Below, piece by piece: positions 1-10,271 of a stretch of 64,000 bases of DNA. The position numbers and the translations under genes were made by a program. Source of the stretch: Guyanagaster necrorhizus (taxonomy: Eukaryota; Basidiomycota; Agaricomycetes; Agaricales; Physalacriaceae); assembly GCF_019112545.1 (NCBI RefSeq), contig NW_025064893.1:668185-732184 (forward strand), in the 5' to 3' direction. Under the pieces are notes generated by a model. That model was not told the DNA's origin, searched no databases, and was given only the letters and a program-made list of their open reading frames with translations. Numbering within the stretch: the first letter of the stretch is position 1; every line of letters begins with the position of its first letter.

Positions 1-244
1 GATGAAGATTACCTTCAGGATACAATGATCTCTATTGGAAAAATATTCTATATCCTCTGAAATATAGAGATCTTTATCAAAATCAAGCTAGAAGAGAACT
101 ATTTAAAAAAGAAGTGGTAAGACCAGAATGAGTGATATATCAGATCACACTCAACATCAAACTTGGATATCACCTTTCAAACTTTTCAATCCAAAGTTCT
201 GATGTTCCACTCCAGAGAGTTGCATAATAATATGCTCAATCTTA
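1..244. other. Older CpG-free repeat flank, left side of gypsy insertion
   Basis: AT-rich DNA with no CpG dinucleotide that I can find. One plus-strand frame is open for most of the stretch except for an in-frame TGA (it contains YNDLYWKN and QARRELFKKE), so it looks like decayed coding sequence of an older transposon. I cannot name the family. The same kind of CpG-free DNA resumes at 8,197, so the gypsy element was inserted into this older repeat. Confidence 0.5.
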
Positions 245-249
245 GTATA
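245..249. repeat. Target-site duplication, left copy (GTATA)
   Basis: GTATA directly precedes the TGTTA end of the left LTR and is repeated exactly at 8,192-8,196 after the right LTR. A 5-bp duplication is normal for Ty3/gypsy integrases and fixes the element boundaries. Confidence 0.93.
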
Positions 250-741
250 TGTTAGGAACGTGCCAATTGAGTGGGCTTGAGTGCACGCACAGAGTCTGGC
301 AGAGTGCGTGGGTGTTGACGAAGCTATTAGCAACGTCACTCTTGAGTCAGAGCCCAAGAATCTGGATGGACAGAATGGAGTTCTGTCAGAGAAGTGAACA
401 GGAGTATCCTTCGGAGCGGAATCTGACGGATGAGATAGGGAGGGGTGAGTATGAAGTGTAGATAGCTTATCCAAGTTGATATTCGAACTGAGTAGCTACG
501 ATGATGTACATGGCTTTATATACTAATGGTAGCTAATTCCAAGTCAGGTTCCATTGGGTTCTGGTGTTGGTATTCATTACCGAGTTCGGGGTCTAGATAT
601 TACAATGTGAAATACAGATGTGAAATGATACTAGTGAAATGAAATTAGTAGGTAATGGGAAGTGGTTGGAGTCTGGTGGGTGATGTGATTGGATTCGTGG
701 TTGGTTGAGGTGACATGGAGGCTGGTGGCATGCACGTAACA
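250..741 (-). repeat. 3' LTR of the gypsy element
   Basis: 492 bp, with TGTTA at 250 and TAACA at 737-741 on the plus strand. It aligns without gaps to 7,700-8,191. Thirty-eight positions differ by hand count and every one is a transition. It ends next to the polypurine tract at 745-754. As it lies just upstream of the antisense ORF at 803, it could also supply that ORF's promoter (inference). Confidence 0.96.
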
Positions 742-744
742 GTA

Positions 745-754
745 TCCCCCTCTT
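745..754 (-). other. Polypurine tract (plus-strand primer site)
   Basis: On the minus strand this reads AAGAGGGGGA, three bases before the 3' LTR. Its position and purine run match the plus-strand DNA synthesis primer of LTR retrotransposons. Confidence 0.7.
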
Positions 755-802
755 AGCGTTCTTGCCCTCAAGAGCGCAGATCCCAATGGCTGGTGGAGCC
801 AC

Positions 803-2203
803 ATGAAAGATTGTTGGTGGCCATGGGAGTTTTTTCAGCTTGATCTGAAACCACCATCTTCGCCTATGTCATCGCTCGCCATGTATTATCGCTCATGCAC
901 TCCCGAGCCTTTGGTGAGGGGATCCACCCTCAATGGCCCTGAAGAGGCCAAGGAATTGTTTCATCTGGAATGGCGAACCGCAGAGGAAGAATATGTGGAG
1001 GCCGTAGAGAGCCATTTGGAATGGCAAGGGAAGTGGGAGTGGGAGGAAAGGGTCTGGGCAGACCATGTGGCCTGGGAGACATGGAAAAAGGAGCAGAAGA
1101 AGGAGTTGGAGAGAAAGAGGGAGGAGGTTCGGCAGGCTGCAGAGAGGCAGGCTAAGGAGGCAGAGGAGGCGTTGAAAGAGGTGGCTCAGAGGGAAGCTGA
1201 GGAGAGGGAGGCCGCGGAGTCAGCAGCGAGGGCTGAGGCTGAGGAGGTAGAGCCAGAGGGGATGGTTGTGGAGGATAGGTTGCAAATGACTCCCATGGAG
1301 GCCATTGATTTTCGGCTGCATCAAGTGTTGGCAGAACAGTTTGGTCCTGGCCTCGGTCTTTGCTTCAAGAAGGTGACTCGCTCTATGCCTCTAGAATCCA
1401 TTGATGAACAGGACAAGGGAACTGAGGGGGATGATGAGTCTGAGGAATCCGAGGAGACTCTGGAGGGGAGGAAGAGGGTGTGGGAGGGGAAGAGAAGGGC
1501 AGTGGGTTTGGCAGAGAAAGGCTGTAAACGTAAGTTCAGATCGAGGAGTGTAGTGGATGGCAGTGGGACAGAGGTGGTTGTTAGCCCCAAAAAGCGGGCA
1601 AAGTTGGAAGTGGTGGGACCAGCGGGGGGCAAGGAATTGTTAGATGGTGAAAGTAAGTGTCTTGGTTTTCTTTCATGGCTCAACTTAGCTTTTTTGTTTT
1701 TAGAGAGTTGTGTGCACTGTTGTCAAGATGGTGCCCAGTGTTATGCATGCCTGGTAACCGAAGGCGCCGGTCGAGGGTGGACTTGCTCTTGCTGCAAGAT
1801 CAAGAAAACTGCCTGTTCATTCAACAAGGGGGTCACCATGAGCGAGGTGATCAGCAGTGTGGAGGTCTCCACCAGTCTCCACCAACTTTCACAATTGATA
1901 CGCAAGTTGATGCATTGCATGGATGAGTTGGCGGATGAGGTGGCGGATGTTCATGATACTGTGGCAGGTCTTCAAGACGACTACAGTTCTGATGATATGT
2001 CGTCTCCTTTAGAGCTGTTTTCGGAGTCTGAGGTGGAGGCCTGGAAGAAGATCCGGCTGATTTTCAAGGATGAGAGGGATCAGGAGGTGGAGGATCTTCA
2101 GGAGGCGATGTTGAAGAGGCTGGATGAGGATATAGAGGAGTTGAAGGAGCAGGGGGAGAGTTCGGGTTCTGGTGCAGGCCTGTCAGATTCTGCTTCTTTG
2201 TAA
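803..2203 (+). CDS. Antisense cysteine-rich coiled-coil protein inside the gypsy element
   Basis: An uninterrupted ORF (466 codons unspliced) running opposite to gag-pol, between the pol stop (2,382) and the 3' LTR. A likely 51-nt intron at 1,653-1,703 (GTAAGT..TTTTTAG) would leave 449 residues and join the frame just before the cysteine cluster. Visible parts in order: a Glu/Lys/Arg-rich, probably coiled-coil region (residues about 50-150), a basic-acidic linker with nuclear-signal-like stretches, a cysteine cluster (about residues 286-320) with C-x2-C, C-x2-C and C-x2-C pairs followed by K-x2-x-C, and an acidic C-terminal coil. The cluster resembles a fungal zinc-binding module, but I cannot assign a named family. 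It has no stop although pol on the other strand has eight. Function unknown. It could be a regulator encoded by the element or a host sequence it picked up. Confidence 0.72.
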   Translation: MKDCWWPWEFFQLDLKPPSSPMSSLAMYYRSCTPEPLVRGSTLNGPEEAKELFHLEWRTAEEEYVEAVESHLEWQGKWEWEERVWADHVAWETWKKEQKKELERKREEVRQAAERQAKEAEEALKEVAQREAEEREAAESAARAEAEEVEPEGMVVEDRLQMTPMEAIDFRLHQVLAEQFGPGLGLCFKKVTRSMPLESIDEQDKGTEGDDESEESEETLEGRKRVWEGKRRAVGLAEKGCKRKFRSRSVVDGSGTEVVVSPKKRAKLEVVGPAGGKELLDGESKCLGFLSWLNLAFLFLESCVHCCQDGAQCYACLVTEGAGRGWTCSCCKIKKTACSFNKGVTMSEVISSVEVSTSLHQLSQLIRKLMHCMDELADEVADVHDTVAGLQDDYSSDDMSSPLELFSESEVEAWKKIRLIFKDERDQEVEDLQEAMLKRLDEDIEELKEQGESSGSGAGLSDSASL

Positions 2204-2381
2204 ATATTTTGTACAAAATGTATATAGAAAAGAGTGTCAGATGTTGGTGGTGGAAAAAAAAATGTAAATACAAAAAATTTTTGACTTTGAAAGTGTAGGA
2301 AGGGTGATCAATCAGTGGTAATTAGTGGTTAGAATTGAAATGGTAAGGTGAGGTGATGGTGGTGTTCAGAGTAGCACTGTA

Positions 2382-5300
2382 TTAGGAATGGGATGTTTGA
2401 ATAACTTTAGACAAGGATCCTAGTTTGTCTGGGTATCAGTGGTGGAATTCTTCAATAAATTCATCAGCGGAGAACTCAGAGGCTGGTAACCAAGCAAATT
2501 CTTTGTTGGTACCTTCGTATCCTAGCCACTGGATTTTGTACAGCAGTGGGCAGTGGAACCGGCGGTCCAGTTTAGAGTTGAGGATTTAGGCTATTTCGAA
2601 ATGTTCTTCTCCATCAACTTCAACTGGAGGTGGTGGTGGTTGGATTCAGTTAGGAATGGTGTTTTCTTCTATGAGTTCCAATTGTGACACATGAAAGATG
2701 GGGTGAATGGACCAGAGGTCTGGCGGAAGCCTCAGGGTAAAGGAGTGGGTATCAGGTTGGGCTATAATTTCGAAAGGACCAAGGTATTTCTCCAAGAATT
2801 TTCTGGTTGGGCAGGTGGTTTTGATATGTTTGGAGCTGAGGTAGACCTTGTCTCCCACTGTGAACAGAGGTGCCAGAATCCAGTGCTTGTCTGCTTGGGT
2901 CTTGTAGCAAGACTGGGCTTCAGAAATTTCATTCTTCAGTAATTAATGGAGTTCATCAAGGTTGACCATGAAATCTTGGGCCCGGGTGGAGGCGATATCC
3001 CTTTCAGGGTGAACGGTGATGTTGGGGTGGTAACCCTTGTTAGCAAAGAATGGAGAAATTCCAGTGGACATGTTAGGGGCATTATTGTAGGCGAATTCAG
3101 CAATGGGTAAGAGGGTGTCCCAGTTGTCCTGCTGGTAGGAGCAGTAAATGTGGATGTATTGTTTCAGAGTTTGGTTTGCTCGTTCAGTTTGGCTGTCAGC
3201 CTCTGGATGATAACCAGAGGTAAGGTGGAGTTTCATGTCAAGGGCCATGGCTAAGGTGTGAGTAAATTGGGAGACGAATTCAGAGCCACAGTCAGATGTA
3301 ATGTGACTGGATACCCCATGTTTGGAGAATACATGGATAAGGAAAAGTTGGGCAAGCTCCATGGAGTTGATGGTGTCATGAGTGGGAATGAAGATGGCTT
3401 GCTTGCTAGCTCAGTCTATGACTACTAAGATGGCGGTGAATCCGTTGGAGTCTAGTAGTTGTTCAATGAAGTCCATGGAAATAGAATCCCATGGCCATTC
3501 GGGAACTGGCAGAGATTTCAGTAACCCATAGGGGTGGTGTCTGGGTGCCTTGTTGCACCCACAAATTGTGCAGGACTTAACATAGTGTCAGACATATTCA
3601 TGCATCTTTGGCCAGGTGTAGTTCCGCTGGACTAGTTCTAATGTCCGGTTTTGACCAAAGTGACCTGCCAAGATGTGGTCATGATTATTCTGTAGTATAC
3701 AGAGATGGAGATCGTTGAAGTCTGGGACGTGGATGCGGCCTTCGAAGCGAAGGATGTTGGATTCGTCAATGGACCATTGAGAGGGAGAGGATTCGGAAGC
3801 GGCCTTGGCCTGGCAGAGGCCATCGGAGGACATAGCATCAGAGAATTGTGCTTGTCTGATATCGGTGTGGAGTTTGTCGATATCCATGATGGCACTAGCC
3901 CATAGGGTGGAGCCTTCGAGATAGGTTGCTCGGAGTGATGCAGAGAGTTGTTCTTGGGTGAACACAGGTTGGAAATTGTGCAGGTTGATTTGAGTATATT
4001 GGCTATCCCTCTCTTTAGGGTAGACATCCCATTGTCTAGTGAGCGCATCCGGTTTCCCACCAAGTTTTCCAGGGTGGAACCGGATTACTAGGTTGAACTG
4101 GGATAGGTATTCAGACCAGCGGACCTGTCAGCAGGTTAGAATCTTAGTGGTGGCGAAGTATTCAAGGTTCTTGTGGTCTGTTACAACATCGATGGAGTCC
4201 ACGAAGCCTTCGAGATAGTGCCGCCAATGTTTAAAGGCTTCAAAAATGGCTAGAAGCTCTTTGTCATGGATGTCATAGTTGAGTTCAGCATTGTGGAGGC
4301 TCCGGGAGCGGAAAGCAATGGGGTGAATTTCACCATCTTCAAGATAGATGAAGAGGATAGCTGCAATTGCATAGTCGGAGGCATCGGTTTCCACCACTAT
4401 CTTTTGATCGGAGGAGACCCAGTGGGTAAGGATGAGGGCATGTGTAAAGGCCTGTTTCAACTCATTGAAGGCAGCCAAGCATTTGTCATCAAATTTCCAT
4501 GGGGTTCCCTTGCAGGTGAGTCGTGTAAGGGGGAGGATGATATCGCTATATTCGTGTATGAAGTGACAGTAGAAGTTGGCAAAGCTGAGAAAAGATTGGA
4601 TGTCCTTGACTTTTCGCAGCACTGGCCAGTCGACAATGGCCTTGACTTTTTCTTCAGACATGCGAAGTCCTTTAGGTGATAGGATGTAGCCTAGATATTC
4701 CACAGAATCCCAGTTGAATTCGCATTTGGAACCTTTGCAATAGAGTCCATTAGCTCTAAGCCTGCATAGGACCTCACGAACATGTTTCTGGTGGTCTTCC
4801 AGGTTGTCAGAATATATGAGGATGTCATCGAGGTAGACTACTACTGATATGTCGAGCATGTCAGAGAATATATCATTCACAAATTGTTGGAATGCCACTG
4901 GAGCATTTGTGAGGCCAAAAGGCATGATGTGCCATTCGAAGGAACCGTAATGGGTCCAGAAGGCTGTTTTCCATTTATCCCCCTTAGCTATGCAAACAAG
5001 ATGGTAGGCATGCCGAAGGTCGAGCTTGGTGTAGATGCATGTGGAGCAGGCGGAGTTGAGGAGATCAGAAATGAGGGGAAGAGGGTAGCGATCCTTCTTG
5101 GAGATTTTGTTTAGGCCACAGTAGTCAACACAAAGTCAGAGTTCACTGGTCTTTTTCTTGACAAATAAAACTAGAGCCCTGTGTAGAGAGCAGGACAGAG
5201 TAATGAACCCATTGCACAGATTATCATCAATAAACTCTCGTAGGGCCTTGAGTTCAGATTCTGAGAGAGAATAAATGAGTCCAAGCGGTGGAGAGGTTCC

Positions 5301-6359
5301 TTCCTTAAGGTTGATTTTGAGGTCGTATGGCCTGTGTTTGGGTAGTTTTTCAGAGAGAGTATCGCTGAAGATGTCTGCAAAATTGTGGTACTCTACTGGC
5401 ACTGGTGAAAGATCTGCTGGTTCTGCAGATGCAGCTTTGGCTCCAATATTAGGTAAGGAAGGCTGCAGTGTGAACTGCTGAGCGTCTTCTTCTGCACTGG
5501 CTCGGACAAATGCAGCAGCAGATATGATGGAGATCTTTGGATGTGCTTTCGTAGTAAAAGACTCTGAGGGAGGATAGGAGTAGATGGGTTTGTATGGGAA
5601 CAGAGTCTGCTGGTTACCCAGAGTTGATTTGGAATAGGGTGAAGCCCCAGGAGTTGGACTGGTGGAGTCTGGTGGACATGGAAGTCTTGGATTTGAGCTG
5701 GAAGGCTCAGAGAGGGGTGGACTGTTGTCCTGTGGGCATGGAAGTCCCTGGGATGCAGTGGAGGCCGCGGAATTGGTTGGAGTGGGATCCTGGTAGCTTG
5801 AGTGGAAAATGATACTGTTCTCAGCCCAGTCAATCAGTAGATTATAGCAGGAGAGCCAGTTGTATCCTAGGACAAGATTGCAAGACGAATCCAGAAAAGT
5901 GATATAGAAGTTGATGGGGAAGGTGTCTCCAGATGGGAAACAGATGAGGATGGTTTTAATGGGGATTTCATTGGCAGCTACATACTTAATGTCAACAAAG
6001 CAGTGGCTAGAGCCAGAATCAATAAGGGCAAGAAAATGTAGGATGATACAAGTTGGGGAACCATCAGGTTCTGTAGTAGTCGGCAATTCTGCTGAGAGGG
6101 GGATGTGGAAGGAGTGATTGGAAAGGGATGTTACATTGAGAGTGATGACCTCCAGTGTGTGAATATAGTCGACACAACCCTGAACTTGCATAGAGGGAAC
6201 AGGGTTGCTTCCTAGTTTTCCGACTCTGTCGAGGCCGGTTCCATGGGAGCAGTGTCGACCTCTGCTGCACACCCCTTGGCAGAGGCTGCTGCCTTCCGCT
6301 TGTTGCAGTCCTCGGTCTTGTGTTTGGCTCCACAGAACATGCAAAGGTTGTTCTGGCAC
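2382..6359 (-). pseudogene. pol: pol polyprotein (PR-RT-RH-IN-chromodomain), broken
   Basis: One reading frame from about 6,359 to the TAA at 2,382, in the -1 frame relative to gag with which it overlaps. Aspartic protease DSGSS lies near 6,020. Reverse transcriptase includes PFGLTNAP near 4,920 and YLDD at about 4,835-4,824. RNase H (ETDASDYA, TDHKNL) runs to about 4,150. The integrase HHCC finger is near 3,690-3,560 and the DDE residues follow (MDF near 3,480, SDCGSEF near 3,290, QTERANQ near 3,190). The chromodomain is at about 2,610-2,440. Eight in-frame stops interrupt it: TGA at 5,136, 4,128, 3,588, 3,411, 2,646 and 2,436, and TAA at 2,943 and 2,586 (lower plus-strand coordinate). No frameshifts were seen. 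The six TGA codons sit where CGA (Arg) would fit, pointing to CpG deamination. Non-functional as it stands. Confidence 0.93.
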
Positions 6360-7660
6360 CAGCAGTCTTTTTCTTCCTGGGTAAGGCAGCCATCTTTGCC
6401 TAGCTTGTCGGCATAAGGCTTAGGGGTGGTAGATTTTGGTGTGGAGCTGGAGTCTGAGGAAGAAGTGTTAGACCCCTTGGATTTGAGGTTGGGGAATTTA
6501 TTGTCCCGGTTTTCATGGGCAATTTCGATCTTCCGGGTCCAGTAGCGAGCATCAAGTTCTTGGGCAAAGAAGCGCATATCATGAAGGTTGTTTAGCTTCC
6601 CATGGTGTGCCATGTCATCCTTGATATGAGTGCAGAGGCCACAGTAAAAAGCATGGTGGAGGGAGTTATCTCCATACCCAATTTGTGAAGTGTACTGGTT
6701 GAATTGGACCATATACTTCATGATCCGATCACCATCGCACATCCAAAGGTGTTCTAATGCATCTTCAGCATCCCTGATAGCATCAAAGGGGCCGAAGTTG
6801 CTATGAAGCTTATCTAAGAAGGCTGCATAGGAGAATTGCCAGGCTGGTGGATTCTGCAGATTGGAGTTAAGAATGTCTGGTTTGAACCAGTTGAGCACGG
6901 TGCCAGCCAGGAATGAAATGGCATAGTTAACTTTGTTAGCATCCGTTGCAAACACGGTAGGTCTGTCATTGAAGTTCAACTGAAGGGAGACAATGAAGGC
7001 CTTCAGTTTGCAAGGGTCAGAGCCATCAAATGGTTCTGGTTCCTTGACCTTGGTATGGACAGTAGCTGGTTTAGGGTTGTTGAAGGAGGCGGAGACTCCT
7101 CGTAACAGGTTCATGAATTCTAGGAACATGTCCTGCTGGTTTGGATTGTTACTTCCTGTGGGGCCGTTAGCGCTGCCTGGGCCATTGGGACCACCTGGTC
7201 CTCCTGGTCCCCCTGGACCTCCTGGACCACCTGGGAAAGGGTTTGGTGGATTGCCAGCCAGTTCCTGTCAGATGGGAGTATGAGTAGGGGTGTCTTCATC
7301 TCTGCCCTCTGAGTCTGGGCTGTCTGGATTCCCATGGTTGTTGCCCAGAGATAAGGGGTCTATTGGGGGGTCGGTTCGGGTGCCATACATCAGGCTGGCC
7401 CGCCAGGCCCCATTGGTTGGAATGCTGGTGGCATCGAAAGGGTTAGGGGAATCATCATAATTAGGTTGATGGGCAGTGAAGCTAGAGTGATTGTAGGTTT
7501 CCCTATGGGAAGGTTGTCCCCCACTGGAGGCTGATCCAAACAGGCCTGGTTGTTCCTTTGAGGCAGATGCCAGAATGTCTTCCATGGAAAACATGTTTGG
7601 ATGGGTGGGCTGCCTTTGTTCAGGATCGGTCTCTGTGGGTTCGGTAAATGTGGTGGACAT
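6212..7660 (-). pseudogene. gag: gag polyprotein, one premature stop
   Basis: Starts at the ATG at 7,660 just downstream of the priming site and runs in one frame to 6,212, with a single in-frame TGA at 7,268-7,270 that again fits a former CGA. The N-terminal part is polar; next comes a Gly-Pro repeat coded near 7,190-7,240, then the capsid-like region (FDGSDPCKLKAF, FLAGTVLNWF, GYGDNSLHHAFY) and a C-terminal zinc knuckle with C-x2-C-x3-H-x4-C spacing (CMFCGAKHKTEDC). The common spacing is C-x2-C-x4-H-x4-C, so one residue is missing between the second Cys and His. Its 3' end overlaps pol by about 150 nt in a -1 register, so Gag-Pol would have needed a -1 frameshift. Confidence 0.9.
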
Positions 7661-7686
7661 GATAAAATTTTCGACTCAAGGGTTTG

Positions 7687-7697
7687 AGTTCGAATAT
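7687..7697 (-). other. Primer-binding site of self-priming type
   Basis: Two bases inside the 5' LTR the minus strand reads ATATTCGAACT. This is the exact complement of AGTTCGAATAT, which lies in the LTR at 7,939-7,929 about 33 nt after the start of a TATA box, where transcription would begin. No tRNA-type TGG start is present. The arrangement matches Tf1 of fission yeast, whose mRNA 5' end folds back as the primer. The pairing is seen in the sequence; the mechanism is inferred. Confidence 0.7.
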
Positions 7698-7699
7698 AC

Positions 7700-8191
7700 T
7701 GTTAGGAACATGCCAATCGAGTGGGCTTGAGTGCACATGCAGAGTCTGGCGGAGTGCATGGGCATTGACGAAGCTATTGGCAATGTCACCCTTGAGTCAG
7801 AGCCCAAGAATCTGGATGGACAGAACGGAGTTCTGTCAGAGAAGTGAACAGGAGTATCCTTTGGAGCGGAATCCGATGGATGAGATAGAGAGGGGTGAGT
7901 ACGAAGTGTAGATGGCTTATCCAAGTTGATATTCGAACTGAGTAGCTATGATGATGTACATGGCTTTATATACTAATGGTAGCTAATTCCAAGTCAGGTT
8001 CCATTGGGTTCCAGTGTCAGTATTCATTACCGAGTTCAGGGTCTAGATATTACAATGTGAAATACAGATGTGAAATGATACTGGTGAAATGAAATTAGTA
8101 GGTAATGGGAAGCGGTCAGAGTCCAGTGGGTGGTGTGATTGGATTCACGGTTGGTTGAGGTGACATGGAGGCCGGCGGCATGCATATAACA
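7700..8191 (-). repeat. 5' LTR of the gypsy element
   Basis: 492 bp, TGTTA..TAACA. On the minus strand it contains a TATA box at about 7,972-7,964 and the self-complementary 11-mer at 7,939-7,929. It is followed directly by the right copy of the target duplication. Confidence 0.96.
7964..7972 (-). promoter_or_regulatory. LTR TATA box
   Basis: TATATAAAG on the minus strand inside the 5' LTR, conserved in the other LTR. A start 25-35 bp downstream would fall at about 7,940, the beginning of the segment complementary to the priming site. Confidence 0.6.
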
Positions 8192-8196
8192 GTATA
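8192..8196. repeat. Target-site duplication, right copy (GTATA)
   Basis: Exact copy of 245-249, directly after the TAACA end of the right LTR. Confidence 0.93.
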
Positions 8197-8460
8197 GGAC
8201 TCAGTTATGCCATTTATATATGATGGTCCTCAAAATCTATTTCAACAACTATTCACTGTGTGCACAGAGTCTGTTCAACATGTAGGGAGCAACAGGAAGA
8301 ATGGTTATGCAGGCAAAATTCAGAATGATAGCAGATCACTATGAAGTTGATGGCAGATAACTTTGGCAGGAATAATGTCATTCTCATATCACTTTTAGTC
8401 ATTAATACATGGTTAACTGTGATATATTCAATTTATATACCTAAGAATTTTGAGGGGTCA
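8197..8460. other. Older CpG-free repeat flank, right side of gypsy insertion
   Basis: AT-rich sequence without a CpG until 8,469, continuing the repeat found at 1-244. No coding potential recognised. Ordinary genic composition returns at about 8,465. Confidence 0.5.
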
Positions 8461-8638
8461 TGAAGAAACGGTCTCAACAGAATTTATTGAATGTGTGGAA
8501 CCTGCCTACCCAGTATGGGCATGGCGGATAAGTACCGTGGGAACCAGCAGAACCGGCGTTAAATCGTGTTCTGGCCCTTTTAGTAAACCCACCGGGCATT
8601 CGGCATATGCCGAGCCTTTTCACTTGGGGACAACTATC

Positions 8639-10167
8639 ATGACGGAAACAGAATCTACAGCGACATTCGAATCGCTTGGACTCAGTAAACCCCTCCTCGA
8701 TGCTGTCGAAAAACTCGGATACAAGGAACCTACCCAAATACAGCAGCAGTGCATACCTCCTGCCCTTGAGGGGAGAGACATCATCGGTCTTGCTCCCACT
8801 GGTTCTGGTAAAACAGCTGCGTTTGCCATTCCAATCCTACAGAAACTCTGGGATGCACCCCAAGGTCTTTTTGCATGCATACTATCCCCCACACATGAAT
8901 TAGCGCATCAAATTGCAACTCAATTTGAAGCTCTTGGGGCCGGTATGGGTGTCCGGTGCGCTGTTATCGTCGGTGGAGATATGGACCGAGTTGCACAGGC
9001 TGTGGCGCTTGCCAAACGACCTCATATTCTTGTTGCCACTCCTGGCCGGATTGCAGACCATCTCAGAAACACAAAAGGGTTTAGTTTGCGTGCTATCAAG
9101 TTCTTGGTCAGTTTTCGTCTGGAGCAACATTCACCTAATAACCATCGTTCTTCAGGTCCTTGATGAAGCTGATCGGTTATTAGATCTAGACTTTGGTACA
9201 CATTTGGATGATGTACTCAAAGCTATGCCAAAGCAACGAACAACATACCTCTTTTCCGCGACAATGACAACCAAAGTCTCGAAGTTACAGCGCGCCAGTC
9301 TAACAAACCCAGAGCGTATAGAGACTGCGTCATCGTGCGTACTTTTAGTCTTAATGGTGTGCACCACCTAACGGTTGCTTCTAGACATCACACGGTCCCC
9401 ACCCTTCTACAATACTACGTACTTTATCCCCTCATTCATAAGGAGGCACTACTTGTTTATCTAGTAAATTCGTTGTTGAGCAACTCAATGATTGTCTTCG
9501 TGCGCACCGTCCACGACGCAAAGCGGTATGTTTTCGGAGTCTTAAGTCTAATATGAAGTATTCACTTGCTGTAGTCTCAGCATCATTCTACGCACGCTTA
9601 ACTTCGATGCGGTCCCTCTTCACGGTGATCTTACCCGAAGTCAACGTATGGGGGCTTTAGCGAAATTTCGCAGCGGTGATAAAAAGATTTTGGTAGCGAC
9701 AGATGTCGCAAGTCGGTTCGTCCATTTATTTGCTTAGGCACAACTCAAAACTTACTCGGCTTACAAGTGGTCTGGATATTCCACTCGTGGATCTCGTCAT
9801 CAACTTCGACGTGCCTGGACATTCTAAGGATTACATTCATCGTGTCGGGCGAACAGCACGTGCAGGTCGTGCCGGAAAAGCTATCCTGATCGTCACTCAG
9901 TACGACGTCGAACTACTGCAGCGGCTGGAATGTGTGTTGGAGAAAAAACTTGAAGAATGGCCTACAGACAAGGAGGATGTAATCGCTATGCACTCTACCG
10001 TCGATGAAGCAGGACGAGTCGCGGCAAACGAATTGAGAGAAACTGGGAAGCAGCAGAAGAGTCACAAACGTAAGCGACAGGCTGGGGAGACTGATGATCA
10101 GGGCATTGAAGAGGTTTCACTCCTTCGTGGTTCGACTCGGGCGCGACGTGACAAGAGTCATCATTGA
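8639..10167 (+). CDS. rrp3: DEAD-box ATP-dependent rRNA helicase Rrp3
   Basis: Five exons (8,639-9,106; 9,156-9,334; 9,385-9,525; 9,575-9,715; 9,768-10,167) give 442 aa with no frame break. Helicase motifs in order: Q motif around residues 27-40, Walker A PTGSGKT at about 53-59, PTHELA, TPGR, DEAD at about 159-162 just after intron 1, SATM, a [11 protein letters not shown] segment split by intron 4, and [11 protein letters not shown]. Segments such as [25 protein letters not shown] and SKDYIHRVG fit the Rrp3/DDX47 subfamily, which works in 18S pre-rRNA processing in the nucleolus. The C-terminal tail is basic. It converges on the broken spt7 gene, with about 100 bp between the stop codons. 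Confidence 0.93.
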
Positions 10168-10271
10168 CATACTTTTATGTTACAGTGAGATCCCTTGTTT
10201 CACTCTTCCATGCTATGAACACCTTGTTGGCTTATTCTAAACTAGCACACTGTATTAACGACATGCAACGT

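Larger units (their letters stand above)
250..8191 (-). mobile_element. Ty3/gypsy chromovirus LTR retrotransposon, decayed
   Basis: A 7.9-kb element read on the minus strand: 5' LTR 7,700-8,191, self-complementary priming site, gag, pol (protease, reverse transcriptase, RNase H, integrase, chromodomain), antisense ORF, polypurine tract, 3' LTR 250-741. Both LTRs are 492 bp with TGTTA..TAACA ends and are flanked by GTATA. The order PR-RT-RH-IN-CHD defines the Ty3/gypsy chromovirus group. Gag carries one and pol eight in-frame stops, so this copy cannot encode its own proteins. LTRs differ at 38 positions by my count, all transitions, so it is not a recent insertion or has been mutated by cytosine deamination. 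Confidence 0.97.

Noticed and set aside
6993..7283. Plus-strand ORF with Gly-Pro-Pro repeats, collagen-like
   Set aside because: Shadow of the Gly-Pro repeat in the minus-strand gag.
7681..7699. GAGTTCGAAT as a tRNA T-arm or tRNA primer site
   Set aside because: The stem bases do not pair and the site does not begin with TGG. The match to the LTR's own transcript start explains it better.
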